DNA of 64,000 bases, taken from contig JAHBSG010000002.1 in NCBI GenBank assembly GCA_019639235.1, positions 124,001 to 188,000 of the forward strand. Direction: 5' to 3'. A model generated the notes under the pieces. That model worked only from the letters and a program-made list of their open reading frames with translations. It made no database searches and was not told the DNA's origin. Below are positions 37,562 through 46,908 of the stretch, in pieces (position 1 is the first letter of the stretch; the number at the start of each line of letters is the position of its first letter). This stretch comes from Acidobacteriota bacterium (GTDB lineage: Bacteria > Acidobacteriota > Blastocatellia > Pyrinomonadales > Pyrinomonadaceae). Position numbers and translations under genes: made by a program.

Positions 37562-39550
37562 CTAGATCGACCTCACCTCGGTTCCGGGTGACATCTGTTT
37601 GAATATTTGTTCGGCGTTGATCTTGGCGTCGTCGGAGGCGAAGCCGGAGTCGCGGAAGACGGCGCGGAGGGGTTGCCGCTTTGCGAGTTCCTTGATCAGG
37701 TCTTCGGAGACACCATCGTCGAAGCAGCAGGCGAGGGCGTTTTCGTCCACAAAGAAGACCTCGAATGTCCCGGCAGAAGACTCAGTCCCGATATCTTCGG
37801 TCGCTCCTGGTTCCGATATTGTCCATTGTCCATTATCCATTATCCATTGCTGCCGCATTATCGGCAGCGACAGATCAACGCCCCAATCGAGCATCACCTG
37901 GAATAGAAGGTCTTCGGGGGTGCGGTCCTCTTTTACGTTTCCTATCTGGTCAAGCAGGCTCGCTTGTTCGGCGGTGTCGGGTGAATAGTAAACATCCTTC
38001 ATATTGGACGAATCGATCTTCAGCACACGAAAGCCGATGTCGAGATTGACGCCGTTCAGCCCGGCTTCTTCTTTGACTTTTTGTCCGGCTCGGCGGATGC
38101 GCTCTTTGCCGATGTCAGCGATTGTTTTATATCCCGCTTTTTGAGCAGGGCTTTCATCGGGACATAGTTCCGGCAATTGAATCATGATGAATTTGCGAGT
38201 GCCGTGATCGTCTGCATTGGCCTTCAGTACGGCGTGAGCGGTAGAAGCAGAGCCCGAAAAATAATCAACCACAATGCAATCGTCGTCGCCATGTAAGCTG
38301 ATAACCCAGTTTATTAGACTCGTAGGTTTCGGAGTGTCAAAAGGTTTGAATCCAAACAAGTCCTTTAGCTCACGGGTGGCGTCTGCGTTGGTACCGTACT
38401 TATCAAGCCATGTACTCCAACCAACGCTCTTTTTGATGTCCCGTATTTTCTCGTACGGAACCCACCTTTCCGTTTCGCCGTTAACGGTCTTCGAGTCGTC
38501 GAAGGGGCGTTTTTCCCAATGAAATATTTCTTGGCCGAGAAACGCTTTTAGTATTTCCGGGTTTTCCTTTCCCCATCGCCAATGGCCTTCTTTACCGTCG
38601 TTCCGATAAGGCAAAGCATGTGTTCCATCGGGTGCTTGAAGCGGATAGAACTGATTAGGACGATCAGACCTTAGCGAAGTGCCTCCCCATTTCATCAACT
38701 CACGCCCCTTTCGATACGGACCCGCCGAGTCGCGGAGATTTAGTTCGCCGGTTGATCGCTCTTCTTGTGAAATCGACTCGGAGCTTCGCTTAAAATATAG
38801 AAGTAGGTATTCGTGACCAGTGCGTAGACCGGACTTCTCTTTCCCGCCACTCGCTTCCGATAGCCACGGCGCACATGCCAGACGATTTCCCGGTCCAAAT
38901 ATCTCATCCAAAACCTTTCCGAATTGAAACACCTCCCCATCGTCAATTGTAACCGCTATTATTCCGTCGTCGGCAAGTAGATTCCACGATAGCTTAATAC
39001 GCGAATAAATAAATCTGAGCCAGTCCGAGTGAAAGCGGCCATTCGACTCAGAGTTCGCAACCAACCGATTTCCTTCCTCATCCACTTGCATTGATCTCTC
39101 AAAATATGCGTCCTTGTCCTCGGCAAAATCGTCTTCGTAGATAAAATCTTTTCCGGTGTTATACGGCGGGTCGATGTAGATCATCTTGACCTTGCCGAGA
39201 TATGTTTCCTGTAGCAGCTTGAGCGCGTCAAGGTTGTCGCCTTCGATATAGAGATTTTTGGTGGTGTCGAAATCGACCGATTCCTCGCGGCACGGGCGAA
39301 GGGTTTTGGCGATCGGTGCATTCGCCGTCAGCAACGCTTCGCGCTTGCCCGGCCAATTGAGCTGATACCGTTCCTGCGGCCCCTCCACGATCCGAGACGA
39401 AAACGCTTGCCGGAAATGATCAAAATCGACACCTCGCGCAATGTTACCGTTCTCGTCGCGAGTCTCAGTTATGCAATCCGGAAAGAGGTCTGCAAGTTTT
39501 GCGAGGTTATCCTCCACGACATCTATTGAATGCATTTTCAATTTTTCCAT
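37562..39550 (-). CDS. mod: Type III DNA methyltransferase Mod, second copy
   Basis: A 662-residue beta-class adenine methyltransferase: IDPPYNTGKDF (motif IV, residues 127-130 DPPY) precedes the AdoMet-binding VVDYFSGSASTAHAVL. The N-terminal 180 and C-terminal 150 residues closely match those of the Mod encoded at 39582, but the central region (residues 230-420), where target recognition lies in Mod proteins, differs. Mod recognises the site and methylates one adenine. Near the C-terminus the segment WIMDNGQWTISEPGATEDIG is absent from the other copy and is encoded by a run of imperfect heptamers (37818-37848). Both copies end GTEVRSI. Confidence 0.93.
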   Translation of the reverse strand: MEKLKMHSIDVVEDNLAKLADLFPDCITETRDENGNIARGVDFDHFRQAFSSRIVEGPQERYQLNWPGKREALLTANAPIAKTLRPCREESVDFDTTKNLYIEGDNLDALKLLQETYLGKVKMIYIDPPYNTGKDFIYEDDFAEDKDAYFERSMQVDEEGNRLVANSESNGRFHSDWLRFIYSRIKLSWNLLADDGIIAVTIDDGEVFQFGKVLDEIFGPGNRLACAPWLSEASGGKEKSGLRTGHEYLLLYFKRSSESISQEERSTGELNLRDSAGPYRKGRELMKWGGTSLRSDRPNQFYPLQAPDGTHALPYRNDGKEGHWRWGKENPEILKAFLGQEIFHWEKRPFDDSKTVNGETERWVPYEKIRDIKKSVGWSTWLDKYGTNADATRELKDLFGFKPFDTPKPTSLINWVISLHGDDDCIVVDYFSGSASTAHAVLKANADDHGTRKFIMIQLPELCPDESPAQKAGYKTIADIGKERIRRAGQKVKEEAGLNGVNLDIGFRVLKIDSSNMKDVYYSPDTAEQASLLDQIGNVKEDRTPEDLLFQVMLDWGVDLSLPIMRQQWIMDNGQWTISEPGATEDIGTESSAGTFEVFFVDENALACCFDDGVSEDLIKELAKRQPLRAVFRDSGFASDDAKINAEQIFKQMSPGTEVRSI
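37818..37848. repeat. Imperfect heptanucleotide repeat within mod
   Basis: Four ATTRTCC units (ATTGTCC twice, ATTATCC twice) plus ATT. The unit is seven bases, so gain or loss of one unit would shift the reading frame of the Mod C-terminal part. Phase-variable type III mod genes elsewhere use simple repeats; here the tract is short and imperfect. Confidence 0.85.
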
Positions 39551-39581
39551 GATGGGAAATGTTATTAATTTAACCTACGGA

Positions 39582-41519
39582 CTAGATCGACCTGACCTCG
39601 GTTCCCGGCGATTTTAGTTTGAAAATTTGTTCGACGTTTATCTTTACGGAGTCGGATGTGAAGCCGGCATCGCGGAACACTACTCTGAGTGGTTTGCGGT
39701 CGGCGAGCTCCTTAACGAGTTCTTCGGATATACCTTCGTCGAAGCAGGCGGCTAGGGCGTTTGTGTCAACGAGGAAGACGGTTTTGCCGCCAATGGTTTC
39801 TTTGTTTATTGGTAGGGTCAGATCGACTCCCCAATCGAGGAGGACCTGGAAGAGAAGGTCTTCCGGTGTTCGGTCTTGCTTGATGTTGCTGACCTGGTCC
39901 GAGAGAAGATCCTGAGCTACAGCATCGGGGCTGTAATAGACGTCCTCCATATTCGAGGTGTCTACTTTTAGCACTCGAAAACCTATGTCAAGGTTTTGCC
40001 CATTCAGCCCGGCCTCTTTTTTGATCTTTTGGCCAGCACGGCGGATGCGCTCCTTGCCGATCTCTGCGATCGTCCTCGGGACTTTCAACTTGTCACAAAA
40101 GGAAGCCGCCGCGGTTTGTTTCTTCTCGTCTAGATCTAACTCCTCGGGAAGCTGCACCATCACGAAGGAGCGAGCAACCTTATCCTTTTCATTTTCTGCA
40201 AGTACGGCATGAGCTGTTGTGCTGGAGCCCGCGAAGAAATCCAGGACGATGTCACCGTCAGAGGTACACGAAGAGATCAAATAGCGTAAGAGGCTTACCG
40301 GTTTTGGATACGACACAACTTCCTCGCCAAGAAGTGCCTCGACCTCTTTGCTCGCGTTCTCGTTCGTTCCTACGCCTACTTTGTCATCGATCAAGTTTGG
40401 CAGGGCTTCGCGTCCATAGCTCCCTTTCTCGTAGCCGGGCAGCATCCGCTTTGAAGCAATTCGTACGGTCACGCCAGAGCCGAGTTGGCTCTCTAGGTAT
40501 GATTGGCTCCATCGAAATCGCGCACGTAAGCGAAAGGCACTGATAAAGACGCCGTCGCGAACCTGTACGTCATCGAGTAGCGACACTGAGTAGCTGTCGG
40601 AGCCATATTCACCTTTTTTGACGGTACAGTCGTCGAACCCGGCCCGGATGACGCCGGGGGGAAAGTTTAGAACTGAAACAGCGTTGGGCTGGTTCAACAA
40701 CGTATTCGCACTCTGAGCCGGCTTCTCAATTCCAAGAAGTGGCCGATTTGTTTTCGTCCGTTCGTAACAAAGAATAAACTCGACAACTGTCTTTGTTTTC
40801 TGCGAAAGAGCCGCCGGGGTTCTCGTCCGCACCCAACTAAAAACCGTGACAAGATTATTTGCGCCAAAGATTTCATTAAGAACCAATTTAAGGTTTTCGA
40901 TTTCCCCTTCATCGAGGCTCACGAATAACACGCCATCGTCAGCGAGCAGACTTCTGGCTAGCTTCATTCGGGAATACATCATCGTTAGCCAAGCAGAATG
41001 AAATCGTCCATTTGACTCATTGTTCGCAAACAAGCGATGTCCTTGTTCGTCCTTTTGGTTAGAATTTAAAAAGTAGCTTTCAACATCCTCAACAAAATCA
41101 TCCTTATAGATGAAATCCTTGCCGGTATTATACGGCGGGTCGATGTAGATCATCTTTACCTTGCCGAGGTAGGTTTCCTGGAGCAACTTGAGGGCGTCGA
41201 GGTTGTCGCCTTCGATAAAGAGGTTTTTGGTCGTGTCGAAATCGACCGATTCGTCCCGGCAGGGACGCAGGGTCTTGGCGATCGGTGCATTTGCCGTCAA
41301 CAACGCTTCGCGTTTGCCCGGCCAGTTCAGGTGATACCGTTCCTGCGGCCCCTCAACGATATTGCCGGCCAAGTGCTGCTTCAACTGATCAAAATCGATC
41401 GCCCGCTTCAGCTTTCCGCTTTCATCCCGTGATTCCGTAACACAATCAGGAAAAAGCTCGGCGATCCGGGCAATGTTCTGATCAGTAAAATCGGGAGTGT
41501 GCATTTTTAGCTTTTCCAT
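39582..41519 (-). CDS. mod: Type III DNA methyltransferase Mod, first copy
   Basis: A 645-residue beta-class adenine methyltransferase with IDPPYNTGKDF (DPPY at 127-130) and IVLDFFAGSSTTAHAVL. It shares its ends (ELFPDC..., EGPQERYxLNWPGKREALLTANAPIAKTLRPCR; ...SPGTEVRSI) with the second copy, but the middle, including LNQPNAVSVLNFPPGVIRAG and WSQSYLESQLGSG, is different and presumably recognises another target. The two genes are 31 bp apart and lie upstream of one res, so both may work with the same Res. The 36 bp before its start contain CCACAGGGGGCACAGAGG, a common genomic filler repeat. Confidence 0.93.
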   Translation of the reverse strand: MEKLKMHTPDFTDQNIARIAELFPDCVTESRDESGKLKRAIDFDQLKQHLAGNIVEGPQERYHLNWPGKREALLTANAPIAKTLRPCRDESVDFDTTKNLFIEGDNLDALKLLQETYLGKVKMIYIDPPYNTGKDFIYKDDFVEDVESYFLNSNQKDEQGHRLFANNESNGRFHSAWLTMMYSRMKLARSLLADDGVLFVSLDEGEIENLKLVLNEIFGANNLVTVFSWVRTRTPAALSQKTKTVVEFILCYERTKTNRPLLGIEKPAQSANTLLNQPNAVSVLNFPPGVIRAGFDDCTVKKGEYGSDSYSVSLLDDVQVRDGVFISAFRLRARFRWSQSYLESQLGSGVTVRIASKRMLPGYEKGSYGREALPNLIDDKVGVGTNENASKEVEALLGEEVVSYPKPVSLLRYLISSCTSDGDIVLDFFAGSSTTAHAVLAENEKDKVARSFVMVQLPEELDLDEKKQTAAASFCDKLKVPRTIAEIGKERIRRAGQKIKKEAGLNGQNLDIGFRVLKVDTSNMEDVYYSPDAVAQDLLSDQVSNIKQDRTPEDLLFQVLLDWGVDLTLPINKETIGGKTVFLVDTNALAACFDEGISEELVKELADRKPLRVVFRDAGFTSDSVKINVEQIFKLKSPGTEVRSI

Positions 41520-41555
41520 AAAAAGATCAAATAACCACAGGGGGCACAGAGGAAA

Positions 41556-42974
41556 TTATATTGATAACAAATGCCGATAAATCTCGACCATTGCCAATGT
41601 ATCGAGATGGCAGTAGGCACAAAGATCTTCATAGGTCTTTTCACGTTCTTCCGACGTTCCACGGCCCGTCGCGATGTGAAACCACTTGATCGACGCCGTC
41701 AGGCCGTCGCCGATGTCCATGTCGTCGTAGGACGGCAGATGTGGACAGAGAACCGGCAGCACCTTCTTAATGGAATCGCGACCGCGAAAGCCCGGATGCA
41801 AATACAGCCTGCGAGAGAAAACTTTTCGTAGATCGTAAACAGCGTCATTCACCTCCGCGAGGAAGTCGGCATATTCAGGGAACATCACGCCAAGCTCGGT
41901 GTTCCGCGTTTTCTCAAAACCCTCGCTCCAGATGATCACGGTACCAATGTTTCCGTTGAGGTCCTCGTAGAGCCTTTCTACGATCTCCTTAGACGGATGC
42001 CGTCCATCATTCCTCGATAGGTGAAACGAATGCCTTAGCTCGCCGCCTTCGCTCCCAAGTGTGTGCAGCGAATATTGAAATACCATCTGCTGGTATGGAC
42101 GTGTCCGATGAAACTTTGGCACGCCGGGGTTGAAACTCTCGTAGTCGAGGAACTGCAGCGGAAACTTTAGCTCATTCAACTCTCCAAGTATCGTCTCACG
42201 GTCTATGTACGGCTGGCCAGAACGTTCGACCTCAATGATCGCCGCTTCGCGGTCGGTGAGCTTGAAGTCCGCAGGTATATCACAAAGGTTAAGTATCCCT
42301 TCTTCGAGCAGTGTATTTAGCTTTTTGGAACCCGCACTAAAGATATTGGAAACGTTGTACTCCGGAATATCGGGGAACTGCTTGAGGATCGAACGACAGC
42401 CCAGCTTATTTGCTTTGCAGTAGTCCAGCAAGGTAACAGCTGGCTCGTCACCGTCACGAAAGGCAAGCGCGGTTTCGATGTCGGTTCTGATCGTCCCGTT
42501 CAGGATATTTATAGCCTCAGTTTCGTCGGAAATACACAACAGACTTTCCGTATCAAGAACACCGTCGAAGATATAGGTATTATCGAGAAAGATCAGACAA
42601 GCTTTTGAAACGACATACCCGGCCTGAGTCGCAACATAGAACTGGAAAGCAAGATCGAGTTTGTATTCATCCTTTGCGGATGTGCCCGATTTGATCTCAT
42701 ATATCTCGATATCGCCCGTTGCGAGAACTGTTACGACCACGTCGGCCTTTGCATACAGCGTTTCAGTCTGAAACTCTTTTCCAAACTCTATCTTCACGTC
42801 GTCTCGCGCCGCAAAGATCGGATGGGTTCTAGCAAGCGATTCAACTTCGTAGCCAGTTTCACGTCGGAGTTGGGCGTTCAGGTCGAGCTTGCCCGCGGGT
42901 TCAGGAAAATGATGGTCCAGCCAAAACTCGTTTGGGCACTCGACGAATTTCTTGAATTTTGATTTGGTAAGCAT
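41556..42974 (-). CDS. DUF2779 protein with PD-(D/E)XK-like and RNase H-like exonuclease domains
   Basis: A 472-residue protein. The N-terminal 130 residues resemble a Cas4/RecB-type nuclease: FVECPNEFWLDHH at the start, then KADVVVTVLATGDIEIYEIKSGTSAKDEY, which has the D...ExK core, and LAFQFYVA. The C-terminal DUF2779 region has FLDYESFNPGVP near residue 275 (DxE as in DnaQ-type 3'-5' exonucleases) and YCHLDTLAMVEIYRHL at the end (the late Asp). No cluster cysteine triplet as in Cas4 is obvious. It is 1 bp from the DUF4391 gene and 36 bp from mod, so it is inside the restriction-modification operon. A DNA-processing role is inferred. Confidence 0.85.
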   Translation of the reverse strand: MLTKSKFKKFVECPNEFWLDHHFPEPAGKLDLNAQLRRETGYEVESLARTHPIFAARDDVKIEFGKEFQTETLYAKADVVVTVLATGDIEIYEIKSGTSAKDEYKLDLAFQFYVATQAGYVVSKACLIFLDNTYIFDGVLDTESLLCISDETEAINILNGTIRTDIETALAFRDGDEPAVTLLDYCKANKLGCRSILKQFPDIPEYNVSNIFSAGSKKLNTLLEEGILNLCDIPADFKLTDREAAIIEVERSGQPYIDRETILGELNELKFPLQFLDYESFNPGVPKFHRTRPYQQMVFQYSLHTLGSEGGELRHSFHLSRNDGRHPSKEIVERLYEDLNGNIGTVIIWSEGFEKTRNTELGVMFPEYADFLAEVNDAVYDLRKVFSRRLYLHPGFRGRDSIKKVLPVLCPHLPSYDDMDIGDGLTASIKWFHIATGRGTSEEREKTYEDLCAYCHLDTLAMVEIYRHLLSI

Positions 42975-42975
42975 A

Positions 42976-43632
42976 TCAGTGAGAGAGTTCGGTTATCCTC
43001 TGTCGGACCTTTCGCAATTGAGCGTTTAGCTCAACCTTCCGGTTGAACTGCTTTTCCTTTTGCATCCTGATCTCTAACTTCGCGGCCTCGCGTTCAAGGT
43101 GCCAATACTCCGCAGCCCTTGCCAATGTATCTTCGAAGACCTCACCGGCCCGCCGCTCGACCGGCATCAATCGGCTGAGAAGTTGTTCATAAAGCCTACG
43201 AAGATCTATTGACGGAAAAAGTGGCACCCTCTCGGTATCGCTACGAAACCAGGCTGACCCGAAATACGCATCGGTTACCCATTTCGAAGAGTCGCCTTCG
43301 CTTGGCCGCTTAAACGCCGCCATGACCCTTCGTCGATCCTTGGTCGCAAGCTCATAAATAATCGGGAAGGGTATCGCTTTATCGATGCACTGAATTACCT
43401 CTCTCGAGATGTCTGCACCCTTGAGATCTATATGAAAAACCTCGATCTCCGGCACTGAGGCTGAGCTAGGAAGGTTCGTCGTTTCAGGTGAGAGCTTGTA
43501 AGCCCAGGTGATACGCTCGACCTGCTCGACGAACTTTCGTTTGAGTGATGTTGAAACCCGCGCATTCTCGTAGATCTTGCTCTTCGGTAGGACCTTACCA
43601 ACATATGCTTTTGTGGGATACGACACCAACAT
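42976..43632 (-). CDS. DUF4391 protein
   Basis: A 218-residue protein. MLVSYPTKAYVGKVLPKSKIYENA, the middle VERITWAYKLSPETTNLPSSASVPEIEVFHIDLKG and PFPIIYELATKDRRRVMAAFKRP match DUF4391 as I know it; the C-terminus is a long Arg/Glu-rich coiled coil (YWHLEREAAKLEIRMQKEKQFNRKVELNAQLRKV). The family is of unknown function and tends to occur between an SNF2-type helicase and type III mod genes, the arrangement found here. It starts 6 bp after the helicase stop. The coiled coil suggests a scaffold between helicase and methyltransferase, which is inference. Confidence 0.88.
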   Translation of the reverse strand: MLVSYPTKAYVGKVLPKSKIYENARVSTSLKRKFVEQVERITWAYKLSPETTNLPSSASVPEIEVFHIDLKGADISREVIQCIDKAIPFPIIYELATKDRRRVMAAFKRPSEGDSSKWVTDAYFGSAWFRSDTERVPLFPSIDLRRLYEQLLSRLMPVERRAGEVFEDTLARAAEYWHLEREAAKLEIRMQKEKQFNRKVELNAQLRKVRQRITELSH

Positions 43633-43638
43633 CTCGAA

Positions 43639-46600
43639 CTAGGTCCCCTGAACAACTATAAATGCGATCAATTCAAAATCATCGAGGCCTGATATCTCGC
43701 CCACGAGTGCGGTCGTTTTGCCAACGCTAAAGAGGCTATCAAGATCGCTTTGGTCCTTCACCTCGATTATCGACTTGATCGCGCGGTTAAGCAGTTGAGA
43801 ATATGCCTCCATGTCGCGGCCGTCATCGGTCTGTTCATTGAAAATGCGACAAGCATCGGCCTCGGGTAAGCTTCGACCGGAACACGCTGAGCGGACCAGG
43901 TCGAGCAGTGGCTTTACATCAGAGTGATTCTTTTTTACATCGCCGTTTTCGTTCACATAGACTAAATAGTACGGATGCAGCCTGTTATGGTGTGTTATCG
44001 TTACGCCGTCGTTTCGGTTTCGCAGTGCAAAGATCACTCCGGGCGTGAGTCCGAGTTCGGGTATCGGCGGCACGACCGCATGGAGCCCATTCGGCAGTGT
44101 TGAAACATCGCCGTGAGACTTCATGTAGTTGACAAGGTCCATTCGGAAGTCGTTAAGCCCGAGGTCCGTGATCGCAACGCCCGTCTTGAGATCTTCCATG
44201 TCGATAACTTCATCTTGCAACCGACGAAGCTGTTCCTTGCGATACGACAGATCGTTTGACTTAGCACTGAGGGGATTGTCATCGCCCGTGGCGGTCACGT
44301 CTGCGATGACCATGCGATTCTCGACACGTTCCTTTAGATTGATGTACTCGTCAAGCGTGATATCAGGCCAATAGTTCACGAGCTGGATCGACTCATTCGT
44401 TGATCCGATACGGTCGATTCGGCCAAAGCGCTGAATGATGCGGACTGGATTCCAGTGAATATCGTAATTAACGAGATAATCACAATCCTGAAGGTTTTGA
44501 CCCTCAGAAATACAATCCGTACCGATAAGAAAATCGATCTCTCGTCGTTCGTTGGGCATCACTAAGGCCCGTTCCTTAGACCGCGGTGAAAAAAGCGTTA
44601 GGATCGACTGAAAATCGTAGAACTTTTCGAGCGTAGAAGTCGGATTTTCACCGCCTGTCACCTTCGCCGTATGGAGGTTGTGCTTAACGAGAAAATGGTC
44701 CGAAATATGTTCAAAGAGATAATCGGCAGTGTCCGCAAATGCCGTGAATATCAAGACCTTCTTGTTACCTTGATTTATTGGCGACGTTATCTTGCTCTCA
44801 AGCAAGACCTTCAGATGCTGAAGCTTTGAATCGTCAGCCGGTGAGACCTTTTCCATCTCACCGAGGAGATGATCGATAACCTCAAGATCCGCCTTTAGGT
44901 CGTGCTCAAACCGGTCCACATCCATGTCGGAAAGATCGATCTGTACCTTTCCGCCGATCTGCATTTCGTCTGGATCCGGAAAATCATCTTCTTCCGGTTC
45001 CATATCTGCATATGCGTTCGATACATCAGTGAACTTTGCAGCTACGCCCGTTTGTTGAAACGCTTCGATTTGTTTAAGGGTCTCGAGATTCTTATCTTTG
45101 AGCCTCTTCAAGGTTAGTCTAAACGCTTGCACCGAACTCTCTAGCCGCTTGAGCAGGTTGATTATCATCAGGCGCTGAAGACTCGATTCGCGGTCGATCT
45201 GCTTGAAGGTGCCCTGTCCCCCGTGGACCTCAGTATCGTAAAGCTCCTCGTATCGCGTTAAACGGCTGGTAAGGATATAACTCACCGGAGCATAGACCGC
45301 CAGGTTTAGCAACGTAAGCTGGGCAAAGATGTCATTGAAGCCAATGACATCCTCTCGCTGAGTTAAGGGGCAGTGATTAGAGATCGGCTTTCGACGTTCG
45401 GGGAAGCTGCCAATGTCAGTCGTATCGTAGTACTTCTCGATGTGTTTTCTGGAGCGGGCGATCGTTACGCTGTCGAGTAGCTCGAAGAAGTCAAAATCAA
45501 GCGATTTCATGATTGCTTCTGGGGTCCGCTCCTCTGGAGGAAGTTTAGACCATTCGTTGAAAGACTTTTGAGCCTTCTGAAATATCGTCTCGACGCTTTT
45601 TTCCGTACGAAGCCGTTTGCTGAGGTTTTCGGAATCGCCTTCGTAGGCCAATGCAAGCTGGTTACGAAGATCTGCAAACCGGTTGTTTACCGGGGTTGCG
45701 GATAACATTAGCACCTTTGTTTTTACGCCCTGCTTGATAACTGTATTCATCAGTTTCTGGTAACGCGTTTCGCGCTCATGAAACTGTTCGTTATTGCGGA
45801 AGTTATGTGACTCGTCGATCACGACGAGGTCGTAATTGCTCCAATTTACTTTACTCAGAGGGATGCCAAGCGATTCTCCGCGTGTCCTTTGAAGGTCCGT
45901 GTGACAAAGCACGTCGTAGTTGAACCGGTCCTTTGAGAAGATATTTGTAACAAGGTTCCGATTGTAGTTCGTCCAGTTTTCAGCAAGTTTCTTTGGACAG
46001 AGGACCAGCACTGAGCGATTGCGGAGTTCGTAATACTTGATAACCGCGAGGGCCGAGAACGTCTTGCCGAGTCCGACGCTATCTGCAAGTATGCAGCCGT
46101 TGTAGGTTTCCAGCTTGTTAATGATCCCGGTAACTGCATCTTTCTGAAAGTTATAGAGCTTGTTCCAGACCAAACTGTTCTTGTAACCCGTTAGATCGTT
46201 AGGAAGTACATCTTCGTTAATATCTTCTAGAAACTCATTGAAGATGTTGTAGAGCATCAGGAAGTAAATACGCTCAGGAGAATTTTCCTTGTAAACCGAC
46301 GCGATATGGTCGCAAAGACGCTGTGTGACGTCTTCTAGCTTCTCCGGGTCGTTCCAGATCTGGCTGAATAGGTTAACGTAGGTTTCGGTGACGCTGGCCT
46401 CATCGAATTTTGTGATTATGTTTGAGATCGCATCGCCCTTTTGATAGCCCAGGTCTACTGCGGTGAACCCTTGGAGGGGCATGTAGGCATAGGTCGCCGC
46501 CTCTGCTTCAACACACGCGAACTGCTGCATCGGGGCTTTAGTCCGGTTGGAGCGGAACTTCGCCTTTCTCTTGATCCATTCGGAGCATTCGCGGGAAATG

Positions 46601-46908
46601 GCGCGTTGCGTAAGTTTGTTTTTTAGCTGGATTTCGAAATCTGTGCCGTAAACGCCGCGCTCACGCTCAACTTTTGGAATGATATATTCGCGGCGTTCTT
46701 TACGAAATCCATCGGTCGCCTGGTGTGGAACGAATGTCGGGGAGGTGAAAATGAATTCGAAACCCTCAATTTTTTCAAGTTCACTGCGCAATGCCTCGAA
46801 CGCATAGATCGAAAAAGCAGCCGAAGCCACCTGCAGCTTCGTGGCTGCACGCAGCGTCTGTTTAAGATTGTCACCAAAGAGCTGGTTGACGTTGTCGATA
46901 ACTTCCAT
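43639..46908 (-). CDS. SNF2-type helicase with PLD-like N-terminus
   Basis: A 1089-residue protein, first gene of the defence operon. The N-terminal 180 residues (VASAAFSIYAFEALRSELEKIEGFEFIFTSPTF) resemble the phospholipase D-like region seen before helicases in such loci. Helicase motifs: ILADSVGLGKTFSALAV (I), VVIDESHNFRN (II), MLSATPVNN (III), IGTDCISEGQNLQDCDYLVNYDIHWNPVRIIQRFGRIDRIGS (V-VI). It probably remodels or translocates on DNA and coordinates with the DUF4391 partner. A DUF4391 gene follows after 6 bp. A possible promoter lies within the 1.7-kb region upstream, which I could not resolve. Confidence 0.93.
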   Translation of the reverse strand: MEVIDNVNQLFGDNLKQTLRAATKLQVASAAFSIYAFEALRSELEKIEGFEFIFTSPTFVPHQATDGFRKERREYIIPKVERERGVYGTDFEIQLKNKLTQRAISRECSEWIKRKAKFRSNRTKAPMQQFACVEAEAATYAYMPLQGFTAVDLGYQKGDAISNIITKFDEASVTETYVNLFSQIWNDPEKLEDVTQRLCDHIASVYKENSPERIYFLMLYNIFNEFLEDINEDVLPNDLTGYKNSLVWNKLYNFQKDAVTGIINKLETYNGCILADSVGLGKTFSALAVIKYYELRNRSVLVLCPKKLAENWTNYNRNLVTNIFSKDRFNYDVLCHTDLQRTRGESLGIPLSKVNWSNYDLVVIDESHNFRNNEQFHERETRYQKLMNTVIKQGVKTKVLMLSATPVNNRFADLRNQLALAYEGDSENLSKRLRTEKSVETIFQKAQKSFNEWSKLPPEERTPEAIMKSLDFDFFELLDSVTIARSRKHIEKYYDTTDIGSFPERRKPISNHCPLTQREDVIGFNDIFAQLTLLNLAVYAPVSYILTSRLTRYEELYDTEVHGGQGTFKQIDRESSLQRLMIINLLKRLESSVQAFRLTLKRLKDKNLETLKQIEAFQQTGVAAKFTDVSNAYADMEPEEDDFPDPDEMQIGGKVQIDLSDMDVDRFEHDLKADLEVIDHLLGEMEKVSPADDSKLQHLKVLLESKITSPINQGNKKVLIFTAFADTADYLFEHISDHFLVKHNLHTAKVTGGENPTSTLEKFYDFQSILTLFSPRSKERALVMPNERREIDFLIGTDCISEGQNLQDCDYLVNYDIHWNPVRIIQRFGRIDRIGSTNESIQLVNYWPDITLDEYINLKERVENRMVIADVTATGDDNPLSAKSNDLSYRKEQLRRLQDEVIDMEDLKTGVAITDLGLNDFRMDLVNYMKSHGDVSTLPNGLHAVVPPIPELGLTPGVIFALRNRNDGVTITHHNRLHPYYLVYVNENGDVKKNHSDVKPLLDLVRSACSGRSLPEADACRIFNEQTDDGRDMEAYSQLLNRAIKSIIEVKDQSDLDSLFSVGKTTALVGEISGLDDFELIAFIVVQGT

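Noticed and set aside
34295..46908. BREX or DISARM system
   Set aside because: No PglZ, BrxC, DrmA or DrmB-type genes; the methyltransferases are type III Mod and the nuclease-helicase is Res.
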